Shown here piece after piece: positions 27,139 through 35,250 of a stretch of DNA of 64,000 nucleotides (its first letter is position 1; each line of letters begins with the position of its first letter). The translations under genes were made by a program, and so were the position numbers. The stretch covers positions 62,001-126,000 of the forward strand of contig NZ_PGGV01000027.1 in NCBI RefSeq assembly GCF_002798405.1, written 5' to 3'. Source of the stretch: Glycomyces xiaoerkulensis (GTDB lineage: Bacteria > Actinomycetota > Actinomycetes > Mycobacteriales > Micromonosporaceae). Below the pieces are notes generated by a model that ran no database searches, was not told the origin of the DNA, and saw only the letters and a program-made list of their open reading frames with translations.

Positions 27139-28126
27139 AGAAGACCCAATACTTGGACATGAGGAAGTTCAGGGTGGTGAACAGCGCGATGATGACCAGC
27201 AGGAGCCATGCCAGCGCAGAGGCGTAGCCCATGTCGAACGAGGTGAACGCCCGCTGGTAGAGGTACAGCGTGTACACCATGGTCGAGTCGGCCGGTGCTC
27301 CGTCGCCGCCGGAGACGATGAACGCCTGGGTGAACGACTGGAAGGCGTTGATGATCTGCAGCACGAGGTTGAAGAAGATGATCGGCGTCAGCAGCGGCAC
27401 GGTGACGTTCAGGAACCGGCGGACCGGTCCGGCGCCGTCGACCTTGGCGGCCTCGTAGTACATCTGGGGGATCTGCCGCAGGCCGGCCAGGAAGATGACC
27501 ATGGGCGAGCCGAAGGTCCAGACGTTGAGGATGATGAGGGTGCCCAGGGCGGTCTCGGGGTCGGAGGTCCATCCGCGGCCCTCGATGGAGAACAGGCCGA
27601 GCGCGTCGTTGACCAGGCCCTCGGTGCCGAAGATCTGGCGCCACATGATGGCGATCGCGACCGAGGAGCCGACGAGGCTGGGCAGGTAGAACACCGAGCG
27701 GTAGATCGGCAGGCCGCGCACGCCCCGGTCGAGGACCATCGCCAGGGCCAGGGCCAGCGCGAGCTGGAGGGGCACGGAGATGAAGACGTAGCGGACGGTC
27801 ACCCAGAACGAGTTGTGCAGCCGGGAGTCGTCGAGCATCCGCTCGTAGTTCTCCAGGCCGACCCAGTTGGCGTCGCCGATCAGTCCGTAGTCGGTGAACG
27901 ACAGGTACAGCGAGGCGATCATCGGGCCGACGGTGATCGCGACCATCCCGATCAGCCACGGCGCGAGGAAGCTGAGTGCGGCCCAGCGTTCGCGGCTGCG
28001 CTTCGACCGTCCGAACCCGCGGTGGACTCGTCTGCCGGACGGGGAGGCGGGGGTCTCCGCCGGTCCCGTCGGCTCGCCGGAGTCGCGCTCGGTCGGCGGC
28101 GCGACGGCGACTTCTTTGTCGGTCAT
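27128..28126 (-). CDS. Sugar ABC transporter permease (MalF type)
   Basis: The 332-residue permease has a Thr/Ser/Pro-rich cytoplasmic N-terminus of about 50 residues, then six transmembrane segments, the first at about 53-75. The EAA loop is recognisable in YYEAAKVDGAGPVRRFLNVTVP at about 235-255 (quoted in part). It is the first gene of the importer operon, 44 bp after a promoter carrying a LacI-type operator. The ATG at 28126 is preceded by AAAGG at a longer than usual distance. Confidence 0.95.
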   Translation of the reverse strand: MTDKEVAVAPPTERDSGEPTGPAETPASPSGRRVHRGFGRSKRSRERWAALSFLAPWLIGMVAITVGPMIASLYLSFTDYGLIGDANWVGLENYERMLDDSRLHNSFWVTVRYVFISVPLQLALALALAMVLDRGVRGLPIYRSVFYLPSLVGSSVAIAIMWRQIFGTEGLVNDALGLFSIEGRGWTSDPETALGTLIILNVWTFGSPMVIFLAGLRQIPQMYYEAAKVDGAGPVRRFLNVTVPLLTPIIFFNLVLQIINAFQSFTQAFIVSGGDGAPADSTMVYTLYLYQRAFTSFDMGYASALAWLLLVIIALFTTLNFLMSKYWVFYGD

Positions 28127-28169
28127 TGCGTAATGAGGCCTTTCAAGGGGGCTGGCTCCAGGTCAACCC

Positions 28170-28198
28170 AGGCTATGCAACCGCTTGCCTCCTGTCAA
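28170..28198 (-). promoter_or_regulatory. Importer promoter with LacI-type operator in the spacer
   Basis: Reading the minus strand, a perfect -35 TTGACA (28193-28198) is followed by a 17-nt spacer and a -10 TAGCCT (28170-28175). The spacer contains GCAAGCGGTTGC (28177-28188), an imperfect palindrome with the CG-centred LacI-family core. A repressor bound there would block RNA polymerase directly. The permease start lies 44 bp downstream of the -10. Confidence 0.65.
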
Positions 28199-28294
28199 CA
28201 GCTCGACTTGAATTCCTCTATATCTTTTTCATCAAGGACCCAACAATCCCTCGGAACGCCGCGTTACGTGCGCGAACGCCCCGGACACGACCGC

Positions 28295-28323
28295 GGCCCG
28301 CCCCGGGGAGGCCGGGGCGGGCC
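28295..28323 (-). terminator. Hairpin terminator after mmpL
   Basis: GGCCCGCCCCGG (28295-28306) pairs with CCGGGGCGGGCC (28312-28323), a 12-bp stem with a 5-nt loop, 15 bp after the MMPL stop. Confidence 0.75.
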
Positions 28324-28338
28324 GGGAGCCGGGTCGGG

Positions 28339-30504
28339 TCAGACGCTCGCGGGGACCTTCGGCTCGGGCGCCGGCGCCTCCTCGTCGGTCTCCTTGATGC
28401 CGTATTTCGAGTACAGTCGGCCCAGCGGGCCGGGGACCCACCAGTTGGCGCGCCCCAGCAGCCGCATCGTGGCCGGCACCAGCATCATCCTGACCACGGT
28501 CGCGTCCAGGAGGATCGCCACGGCCATGCCGACGCCGAGCATCTTCATGAAGGTGATGCCGCCGGTGGCGAAGGCGCCCACCACCACGATGAGGATCGCC
28601 GCGGCGGCGGTGATGATCGAGCCGGTCGCCTGCATCCCGCGCAGGACCGCGGTGCGGTTGTCGGCCCCGTTGTCCCACTCCTCGCGGACCCGCGACAGCA
28701 GGAACACCTCGTAGTCGGTGGACAGGGCGAACAGCAGCACCACCATCAGCAGCAGGTTCGCGGGACTCAGGTACCCCGAGGGCGTGAAGTCCAGGAATCC
28801 CGAGAGGTTCCCCTCCTGGAAGATCCACACCACGACGCCGACCGCCGCCGCCAGGGACACCAGGTTCATGAGCACCGCCTTGACCGGCAGGACGATCGAA
28901 CCGAAGGCCAGGAAGAGCACGATCATGGTGACCGCCACGATGTAGCCCACCATCGCCGGGATGCCGCCGAGGATGGCGTCGAACATGTCGACCAGCTCGG
29001 CCGGACCGCCGGTGACGCGCACGTCCGCGCCGCCCAGGTCCAATTCGCGGATGTCCTCGACGAGGCCGCGGGCCTCGGCGCTGAACGGGTCGGCGTCGTA
29101 GGCGACCTCCAGGAGCGAGGCCTCGCCGTCCTGGCCCAGCGGGACGACCGACTCCACGGTCTCGAGCCGTTCCAGCGTTCGCACGGCCTCGGCCAGCGCG
29201 GCTCCTCCCCCGCCGTCGACCATGATCTCGAAGCTCTCGACCTCCCCGCCGGGGAAGTCCGCGGCGAGGGTCTCGGTGACCACGCGGGATTCGGCGTCGG
29301 CGGGCATCATCCGCTCGTCGGTGCCGCCGAAGGCCGCTCCGAAGACCGGGGAGGCCAGCAGCGCCATGAACGCCACGACCGGCAGCAGGACCAGGACCGG
29401 GCGGCGCATGACGCCGGCGGCGAGGCCGTGCCAGAAGCCGGAGTCGGCCTGGACTCCCTTGCCGCGCCTCCAGGGCAGGCGCCCGTTGTCCACGCGGTGT
29501 CCCAGCAGGAACAGGATCGCCGGCAGGGCCACCAGCGCGGTGACCATCGCGACGCCGACCGCGGACATCACACCGTAGGCGATGCCGTGCAGGAACGGCA
29601 CGTCGACGAACAGCAGGCCGGCCATGGACAGCACGATGATCAGGCCGGAGACCATGACCGTCCGCCCGGCGGTGGCGATGGTGCCGAGCACGGCCTCGCG
29701 CTTGCCCCGGCCGGCGGCCAGCTCCTCGCGGAACCGCCGCAGGACGAACAGCGAGTAGTCGATGGACATGCCGAGTCCGATGATGGTGATGACGTTGGCC
29801 GCGAAGATCGACACGTCGGTGAACTGGGCGATCACCCGGGTGACGGTGAAGCCCCCGAGGATCGCCATGCCGCCCACCAGCAGCGGGAGCGAGGCGGCGA
29901 CGAGGGCGCCGAAGACGATGATCATGATGACCAGCAGCAGCGGCATCGAGATCATCTCGGCCAGCTCGAGGTCCTCTTGGACCTGCTCGTTGATGTCGTG
30001 GTAGATCGCGGCGCCGCCGCCGAGCGACATGGCCAGCTCGCCGCCGGTGTCGACGTCGCGGGCCTGCTCCTCGAAGCCTTCGTAGGATTCGAGCAGTTCG
30101 GTGTCGCCGCTGCCGTTCAGGTTCACCACCGCGTAGGTGGCGGTGCCGTCCTCGGCCACGAGGTCCGGCAGCCCGGCGTCGTAGTAGGTGGTGACGCTCT
30201 CGACCTCGTCGATCGCGGCGACCTGTTCGAACGCGGCGGTGGCGGCCGAGGTGAACGCGGGGTCGTCGGCGGTGAGCGAGTCGGATTCGAGCAGGACCAC
30301 GACGTCGGCGCCGACCGAGCCGAAGCGCTCCTCGATGGCCTCGGAGTCGGTGACCGACTCGGCGTCCTCGGAGACGAAGCCGCCGTCGGTGAAGTCGTCG
30401 AAGACGCCGACGCCCCAGGTCGAGCCGACGGCGAAGATCGCGACCACGCCGACGACGATGAACCATCGGGCCTTGATGACCGCGCGTCCTAGCAGGGAAT
30501 ACAT
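28339..30504 (-). CDS. MMPL-family RND transporter
   Basis: The ATG at 30504 was chosen because AGGAG lies 7 nt upstream; the frame to 30630 crosses the operator region. The 721-residue exporter has the MMPL layout: one N-terminal transmembrane segment (about 14-34), an outer domain (about 40-185), five segments (about 190-380), a second outer domain (about 400-540), and a last group of five segments to about 700. The DYSLFVLRR and DYEVFLLSR motifs (proton-relay region in MMPL proteins) are present. The C-terminal tail is short. The cargo is probably lipid or a hydrophobic drug (family knowledge). Divergent from a TetR gene, with a palindrome between. Confidence 0.94.
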   Translation of the reverse strand: MYSLLGRAVIKARWFIVVGVVAIFAVGSTWGVGVFDDFTDGGFVSEDAESVTDSEAIEERFGSVGADVVVLLESDSLTADDPAFTSAATAAFEQVAAIDEVESVTTYYDAGLPDLVAEDGTATYAVVNLNGSGDTELLESYEGFEEQARDVDTGGELAMSLGGGAAIYHDINEQVQEDLELAEMISMPLLLVIMIIVFGALVAASLPLLVGGMAILGGFTVTRVIAQFTDVSIFAANVITIIGLGMSIDYSLFVLRRFREELAAGRGKREAVLGTIATAGRTVMVSGLIIVLSMAGLLFVDVPFLHGIAYGVMSAVGVAMVTALVALPAILFLLGHRVDNGRLPWRRGKGVQADSGFWHGLAAGVMRRPVLVLLPVVAFMALLASPVFGAAFGGTDERMMPADAESRVVTETLAADFPGGEVESFEIMVDGGGGAALAEAVRTLERLETVESVVPLGQDGEASLLEVAYDADPFSAEARGLVEDIRELDLGGADVRVTGGPAELVDMFDAILGGIPAMVGYIVAVTMIVLFLAFGSIVLPVKAVLMNLVSLAAAVGVVVWIFQEGNLSGFLDFTPSGYLSPANLLLMVVLLFALSTDYEVFLLSRVREEWDNGADNRTAVLRGMQATGSIITAAAAILIVVVGAFATGGITFMKMLGVGMAVAILLDATVVRMMLVPATMRLLGRANWWVPGPLGRLYSKYGIKETDEEAPAPEPKVPASV

Positions 30505-30593
30505 TAGGGTGCTCCTGGAGGGTTCGAGCCCGCGGCCTCTGGTGGCGGGGACCGGTCGGGCGGTAAGATTGTGAGCAGTGAATATTAAGCTAA

Positions 30594-30617
30594 CGCCGTT
30601 AACATTAATGAACGGCG
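30594..30617. promoter_or_regulatory. TetR operator between mmpL and tetR
   Basis: CGCCGTT (30594-30600), ten bases, then AACGGCG (30611-30617) form a perfect inverted repeat in an AT-rich part of the divergent gap. A further CGTTCAC at about 30634-30640 pairs imperfectly with TGAACGG. On the minus strand a weak -10 TTAATA overlaps the site, so binding would repress mmpL and perhaps tetR. Confidence 0.6.
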
Positions 30618-30663
30618 ATAGTAGAGTCAACGTCGTTCACGAGGATTTCTCCCTAGGAGTGCA

Positions 30664-31428
30664 GTGACTTCGAACACCGCAAGCGTTCCGAGCCGCCGCG
30701 AACGGATGCGCGCCGAGACCATGACCGAGATCAAGGCCAGCGCCCGCGGCCAGCTTCTGGAGCACGGCCCGAGCGGGATCTCCCTGCGCGCGGTCGCCAG
30801 AGACGTCGGCGTCTCCCCGGCCGCCCTCTACCGATACTTCGACAACCTGGACGCACTCCTGACCGACCTGTGCTGCGACTTCTACGACGAGCTGGTCGAC
30901 GCCAGCCGGGCCGCCATGGAAGTCCACCCGGCCGAGGCCCACCCCGAGCGCATGAAGGCCTGGGTCTGGACGTTCCGGTCCTGGGTGGTCTCCCACCGGC
31001 GGGAGTTCGAGCTGATGCTCAACGTGCCCGAGTCCGAGAGCGCGCTGACCCCGTGCGTCAACATCGCGGACGTGCCCTTCGACGACCTCCCGGCCGTGAC
31101 GCGCAAATCGATGGAGCACGCCCGGCTGTGCGGGCGCGAGCTGGCCGCCTACTACCGGCACACCGAAGGGCAGGGGTTCGACTTCTCCGCGATCGACATT
31201 CCCGAGATCTCGAAGGGCCTGAGCGACGAGCTGCTGGACCAGTGCGCGGACATGGTCATCGGCGAGCGGCTCCCGCTGCCGTGGATCTACGCCTTCGCCT
31301 CGGCGTGGGTCCGGGTCTTCGGACTGGTCACCATGGAGGCGTTCGGGAGCCTGCCGGTGCGCGACAACATCGAGGAGTTCTACAAGGTCCAGCTCATGTC
31401 GATGATGCGGGACTTCGGGATCGCCTGA
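30664..31428 (+). CDS. TetR-family regulator with WHG-like C-terminal domain
   Basis: The 254-residue protein has an N-terminal TetR helix-turn-helix (about 20-75: ISLRAVARDVGVSPAALYRYFDN). The C-terminal ligand domain is long and resembles the TetR WHG group, with WVWTFRSWVVSHRREFELM. GTG start at 30664, preceded by AGGAG 4 nt upstream. It is divergent from mmpL and most likely represses it until a substrate of the exporter binds. A hairpin overlaps its stop codon. Confidence 0.92.
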   Translation: MTSNTASVPSRRERMRAETMTEIKASARGQLLEHGPSGISLRAVARDVGVSPAALYRYFDNLDALLTDLCCDFYDELVDASRAAMEVHPAEAHPERMKAWVWTFRSWVVSHRREFELMLNVPESESALTPCVNIADVPFDDLPAVTRKSMEHARLCGRELAAYYRHTEGQGFDFSAIDIPEISKGLSDELLDQCADMVIGERLPLPWIYAFASAWVRVFGLVTMEAFGSLPVRDNIEEFYKVQLMSMMRDFGIA

Positions 31429-31458
31429 GCCCGCCCGGTCGGGCGCCCGGGCTCAGGC
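31423..31458. terminator. Hairpin overlapping the tetR stop
   Basis: GCCTGAGCCCG (31423-31433) pairs with CGGGCTCAGGC (31448-31458), with a nested CCCG/CGGG stem inside the loop. The tetR TGA (31426-31428) lies within the left arm. Confidence 0.7.
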
Positions 31459-31513
31459 ATCCTCAGCGCGAGCGCTTCGACTCGGCTCACGCATCCTCAG
31501 CGCGAGCGCTTCG
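31457..31513. repeat. 23-bp direct repeat, period 34 bp
   Basis: The same 23 bases occur at 31457-31479 and 31491-31513, starting GCATCCTCAGCGCGAGCG and ending CTTCG. The right copy includes the last codons of the MBL/Rieske gene; the left copy lies past its stop. It looks like a small tandem duplication of the gene's 3' end. Confidence 0.85.
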
Positions 31514-33043
31514 GATGTCGTGCCCGACGCTGGTCATGCACTTGCCCGAGCCGAGGTTCCACTTCCATCCGTGCATCTGGCAGGTCAGGACGCCGTCCTC
31601 GATCTTGCCGAACACCGACAGGTCGGCCTTCAGGTGCGGGCAGCGGCGCTGCATGGTCCATCCCTGCATCGTGATGTCCTCGTCGTCGGGGCGCTGCTCG
31701 GCGTACCAGCCTTCGGCGTACTGGATCCGCTCCTCGGACAGGCACTTGAAGAACGCGTAGACGTACTCGTTGTACTGGCCGATGCGGGCGGCGGTGAACC
31801 GGCACGACAGGAACAGCGAGTTGACCCAGTCGACCTCGCGCACGTGGAGCAGGTGCTCGATCAGGCGCCGCTCGGTGCGGAAGCGGTAGCGGACCTTGTC
31901 GCCCCGGTCGGGATAGATCCGCCGCTCCAGGAAGTCGAAGATGATCGACTCCACGACCTCCTCCGAGTCCGGGGCGGTCAGGTCGAAGCGGACCGGCCCG
32001 CCGACGCCGGTGGCGATGTGCTCGGCCTGGGCCATGATCGGCTCGAACCGCTCCCGCAGCGTGGCGAGGACGTCGATCTCCGGGTGCGCCCAGGTGGCCT
32101 TCTCGGCGGCGATGCGGCCCTTCTGGCGGTCGCGGAAGGCATCGAGGTGCTCCTTCTTGTCCGCGAACCACTCGCGCAGGTCCCCCACCGGATGGGTGGC
32201 CGAGGCCGAACCGTCGCCGCCGACCTCGGCGACCGAACCGGGCAGCAGCACGATGTTGTTCGTCCGCCCCTGCTCGGCGAGCCAGTCGGTGTAGGCCAAC
32301 TGGTCGGGGAAGATGTTGCCCTCGTCGCCGAAGACGTCGTTGAACCGGTACAGCTCGTCGTCCAGGAAGCACGGGGGGCCGGCGATCGGGAAGACCCAGT
32401 CGGCGGCGACGTCGTCGATGTATCGCAGGGACCGGTCGAAGCCGCGTTCGCGCTTCTGCTTGCCGAAGGCGCGCTTGGCGTTGTCGGGCAGCTCGTAGAC
32501 CATCGGGAACCAGATCGCCCCGGAGAACTGGAGCAGGTGGGCGTGGATCTTCCCGTGCTTGAGGAACACGCTCATGTCGGTGGGGCGGGCGTCGTTCTGG
32601 TTGAGCAGCCGGGTGCCGTCGGCGTCCTCCACCCACAGCGAGGAGTCCCCGATCGGGCCGTCGGTGGGGCTGGTCAGGGCCTGGATCATCACCCTGACGC
32701 CGCCGGGGAGCTCCACGACCTCCTCGGAGACGGTCTTGATGAACTTGTGGAAGCCGAGCGCGCGCAGTTCCGATTCCAGCTCCGAGGTGGGGTACTCCGG
32801 CAGCAGGACGGTGGTGTCCTTGCTGATGCGCTCGCGGAGGTTCTGCTCGTCGAAGTGGTCGCGGTGCAGGTGCGAGACGTACAGGTAGTCGGCCCGGCCG
32901 AGGGCGTCCCAGTCGAGCTGCGAATTGTCGGGGAAGGGGAACCAGGAGGCGAAGTACGCGGGGTTGACCCAAGGATCGCAGAGGATCGAACCTGCGGCCG
33001 TCTCGATGTACATGCTGGCGTGGCCAGTACCGGTGATGCGCAC
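31487..33043 (-). CDS. Metallo-beta-lactamase fold/Rieske [2Fe-2S] fusion protein
   Basis: The 518-residue protein joins two redox-related parts. Residues about 1-250 form a metallo-beta-lactamase fold with the metal motif HLHRDH at 58-63 intact. Residues about 440-510 form a Rieske domain with ligands in RRCPHL and CQMHGWKW (Cys/His and Cys/His). A charged helical middle region (about 280-430) has no recognised domain. CMP-Neu5Ac hydroxylases combine the same two modules in the opposite order; this protein is not assigned that reaction. GTG 33043 was chosen because GAAGGG lies 6 nt upstream and the sequence begins VRITGTGHASM. No signal peptide; probably a cytoplasmic oxygenase-like or electron-transfer enzyme. 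Confidence 0.88.
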   Translation of the reverse strand: MRITGTGHASMYIETAAGSILCDPWVNPAYFASWFPFPDNSQLDWDALGRADYLYVSHLHRDHFDEQNLRERISKDTTVLLPEYPTSELESELRALGFHKFIKTVSEEVVELPGGVRVMIQALTSPTDGPIGDSSLWVEDADGTRLLNQNDARPTDMSVFLKHGKIHAHLLQFSGAIWFPMVYELPDNAKRAFGKQKRERGFDRSLRYIDDVAADWVFPIAGPPCFLDDELYRFNDVFGDEGNIFPDQLAYTDWLAEQGRTNNIVLLPGSVAEVGGDGSASATHPVGDLREWFADKKEHLDAFRDRQKGRIAAEKATWAHPEIDVLATLRERFEPIMAQAEHIATGVGGPVRFDLTAPDSEEVVESIIFDFLERRIYPDRGDKVRYRFRTERRLIEHLLHVREVDWVNSLFLSCRFTAARIGQYNEYVYAFFKCLSEERIQYAEGWYAEQRPDDEDITMQGWTMQRRCPHLKADLSVFGKIEDGVLTCQMHGWKWNLGSGKCMTSVGHDIRSARAEDA

Positions 33044-33171
33044 GGATACCCTTCCGAAACTCGGTCGACTGCGCCTCAACTTTACAGCTCACACCGAGGG
33101 CGGCCCGGGGCCAGCGGCCCCTGTGGCGTGACAGACTGTCGACGGTAACGAACCTTGCCGAAGGAGTCCAA

Positions 33172-33390
33172 ATGGCAGCCGAAGAGCCGATTCTCTCGCC
33201 CGATCAGCGCAAGCCGACCAACCGGAAGGCCATGTACGCCGCGCTCGTCATCGGCGCCGTCATCAACCTGACGTTCCTGATCGGCAACCACACCGGCCGC
33301 ATCGAGGACGTCTTCGTCGTGCTCGCCTCGGTGGTCCTGGTCGGCCTCGTCGCCGCCGACGTCTGGCTGCGCCGCGCCGGACTTCGCTGA
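33172..33390 (+). CDS. DUF2631 small membrane protein
   Basis: The 72-residue protein has a polar N-terminus and two transmembrane segments (about 20-38 and 46-64), with the family block IGNHTGRIEDVFVV between them and a basic end (WLRRAGLR). DUF2631 is an actinobacterial family without assigned function, normally encoded between rlmN and dxr. GAAGGAG precedes the ATG by 6 nt. Here the dxr neighbour has been displaced by about 9 kb of accessory genes. Confidence 0.88.
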   Translation: MAAEEPILSPDQRKPTNRKAMYAALVIGAVINLTFLIGNHTGRIEDVFVVLASVVLVGLVAADVWLRRAGLR

Positions 33391-33410
33391 CCGCCCGGGT
33401 ATACGAAAGC

Positions 33411-33431
33411 GGGGCCGCCGAAGGCGGCCCC
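33411..33431. terminator. Bidirectional hairpin terminator
   Basis: GGGGCCGCC (33411-33419) pairs with GGCGGCCCC (33423-33431) around a 3-nt loop; flanking GAAAGC/GCTTTC extends the stem imperfectly. It lies between the convergent DUF2631 and DivIVA-like genes. Confidence 0.75.
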
Positions 33432-33450
33432 GTCGCTTTCGCGTCCCGCG

Positions 33451-35235
33451 CTAGTGCATCATGCCGCGGCGGGCGAACAGCTCCCTGACCTCGCGCAGCG
33501 CCGAGTCCACCTCGGCCTCGAAGTAGCCGCCCTGCACCAGGGAGAACTGGCTGGTGTCGAGTTCGCGGTCCGCCAGGGGCACCGGGTTGCGTCCGGTCAT
33601 CGCCGCCGAGACCGCGTCGAACATCTGGTCCACCTGGGCCGGGTCGTAGCCCGAGCCGAACCGGCGCGGCTGGAAGGCCCGGCGGAGCTGCTCGAGGCGC
33701 TGGATGTCGTCGGGCGTGAACGGCGAGTCCGACGCCCGCATCTCGGTGGTCATCTCCTCGCGCCCGTGGCGGCTGGGCGCCTCGAACGTGCTGCGCCCCT
33801 CGTAGGGGTTGCGGCGGCCGAAGTCCGGCGGCGCGGCCGCGCCGCGCTGCTGCGCGCCGGGGCCGGGCGGCGGCCCGAAGGCGCCGTTGTCGCCGGGGCC
33901 GGGCGGTGCCCCCGCAGGTGCGCCGAAGCCGCCGGCCGGCGGGGGCGGGCTCGGCGGGGCGGCGCGCCGCCCGAAGCCGGCGTCCTCGGGCCCGGGGGCC
34001 TCATGGGCGAAGCCCTCGTGCTGGCCCGGGGCGGGCTCGGCGGGGAAGGCGCCGTCGCGGCCGTAGGGCCGCCCGCGCGGCGCGCCGTAGGGCGGCGGTT
34101 CGGCCGGCGGCGGGTCCGGCCGCTGCGGCGGCACCGGCTGCGGAATCGGAGCGGTGTGCGGCGGACCGCCCGGCGGCTGCGGCGGCGGCCCCTGCGGCGG
34201 GGACTGGCGCTGCGGCTGCGGGATCGGCCCGGTGCTCGGGCCCGTCGGCTGCTGACCGGGCGGCGGCATGGGCGGCTGCGAGGACGGCCCCTGCGGCGGC
34301 ATCGCCGGGCGGCCTCCGGTGTTGCTCGGGTCGTCGTCGTAGGCCGCGCCGAAGCCCGGCGCCGGCTCGGGGGCCGCGCGACGGCCCGGCGGCACCCCGC
34401 CCGCGCCCGGAGGCACCGGGGGCTCCTCGTTCGGCGGCCCGAAGCCGCGGCCGGGCTCGGCCGGAGGCGGGACGGCGCCGCGGCGCGGATCGGACTGCAG
34501 CGGCAACTGCTGGGTGGCCCCGTGCGGCGACGACCCGGCCTGGGGGCCGTCGTGCATCGGCGGCCCGGAGGGCTCGCGGTGCGGCGGCCCGAAGTCGCCG
34601 CCCCGGGGCGGACCGAACTCGCCGGCGGGGCCGGGGGGCTCGGGTGCGCCGCCGAAGTCGCGGTCGGCTCCGCTCGGCGGCTTCGCGAACGGATCCTCGT
34701 AGTCGTCGTCGGGAGGCCCGGCCAGGAAGCCGAAGCCCTCGCCGTCGTCGTCGCCGCGCAGATCGCTGAAGCCTTCCGGGTCGGGAGCGGCGGCCCGCGA
34801 GCCCCGTCCGGCCGCCTCGCGCACGGGCGGAGGCGGGGCGCCCTCGCGGGCGGCCATCATCTCGCCGGAAGGAATCACCTGCGTCGCCGGCGGTCCGGCC
34901 TCGCGGCGCGGGGCGGGGGCGGCCGGGACGGACCCGGTGGATTCGGGCTTGCCGAAGTCGGGGGCCGGGGCACTGCCGAGCACACCGCGATCCTCGAGCT
35001 CGGCGAGCTGGCGCGCCACCCGGTCGAGGTAGACGTCCACCTGCCATTCGTCATAGCCGCCGAACCGGACGCGGAAGACGACGTCGTCGACCTCGTCCGC
35101 CGTCACAGGGCTACCGACGGGCTCACCGGCGAGCGTGGCCTCGACGCGATCGAGGAACGCGTCCACCTCGTCGACCTTGTAGCCCCGGCTCAACGCCCGG
35201 CGCCGGAATCGATCCCCATGACTCGCCACTACCAA
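33451..35235 (-). CDS. DivIVA-domain protein with a long disordered Pro/Gly-rich middle
   Basis: The 594-residue protein has short DivIVA-like helical modules at both ends. At the N-terminus, residues about 8-38 (RGYKVDEVDAFLDRVEATL) and 45-85 (FGGYDEWQVDVYLDRVARQL); at the C-terminus, about 500-590 (FGSGYDPAQVDQMFDAVSAAM and VQGGYFEAEVDSALREVRELF). Between them lie some 380 residues of Pro, Gly, Ala and charged residues with no predicted fold. DivIVA modules bind curved membranes or polar/septal assemblies (family knowledge), so a scaffold role is likely. TTG 35235 follows GAAGGG; GTG 35229 is an alternative start. Located next to rlmN as in other actinobacteria. Confidence 0.9.
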   Translation of the reverse strand: MVVASHGDRFRRRALSRGYKVDEVDAFLDRVEATLAGEPVGSPVTADEVDDVVFRVRFGGYDEWQVDVYLDRVARQLAELEDRGVLGSAPAPDFGKPESTGSVPAAPAPRREAGPPATQVIPSGEMMAAREGAPPPPVREAAGRGSRAAAPDPEGFSDLRGDDDGEGFGFLAGPPDDDYEDPFAKPPSGADRDFGGAPEPPGPAGEFGPPRGGDFGPPHREPSGPPMHDGPQAGSSPHGATQQLPLQSDPRRGAVPPPAEPGRGFGPPNEEPPVPPGAGGVPPGRRAAPEPAPGFGAAYDDDPSNTGGRPAMPPQGPSSQPPMPPPGQQPTGPSTGPIPQPQRQSPPQGPPPQPPGGPPHTAPIPQPVPPQRPDPPPAEPPPYGAPRGRPYGRDGAFPAEPAPGQHEGFAHEAPGPEDAGFGRRAAPPSPPPPAGGFGAPAGAPPGPGDNGAFGPPPGPGAQQRGAAAPPDFGRRNPYEGRSTFEAPSRHGREEMTTEMRASDSPFTPDDIQRLEQLRRAFQPRRFGSGYDPAQVDQMFDAVSAAMTGRNPVPLADRELDTSQFSLVQGGYFEAEVDSALREVRELFARRGMMH

Positions 35236-35250
35236 GCCACCCTTCTCCGC

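Noticed and set aside
27011-28714. Plus-strand ORFs over the sugar importer and MMPL genes
   Set aside because: His/Asp/Gly-rich shadows without ribosome sites; the minus-strand genes have clear membrane and EAA motifs.
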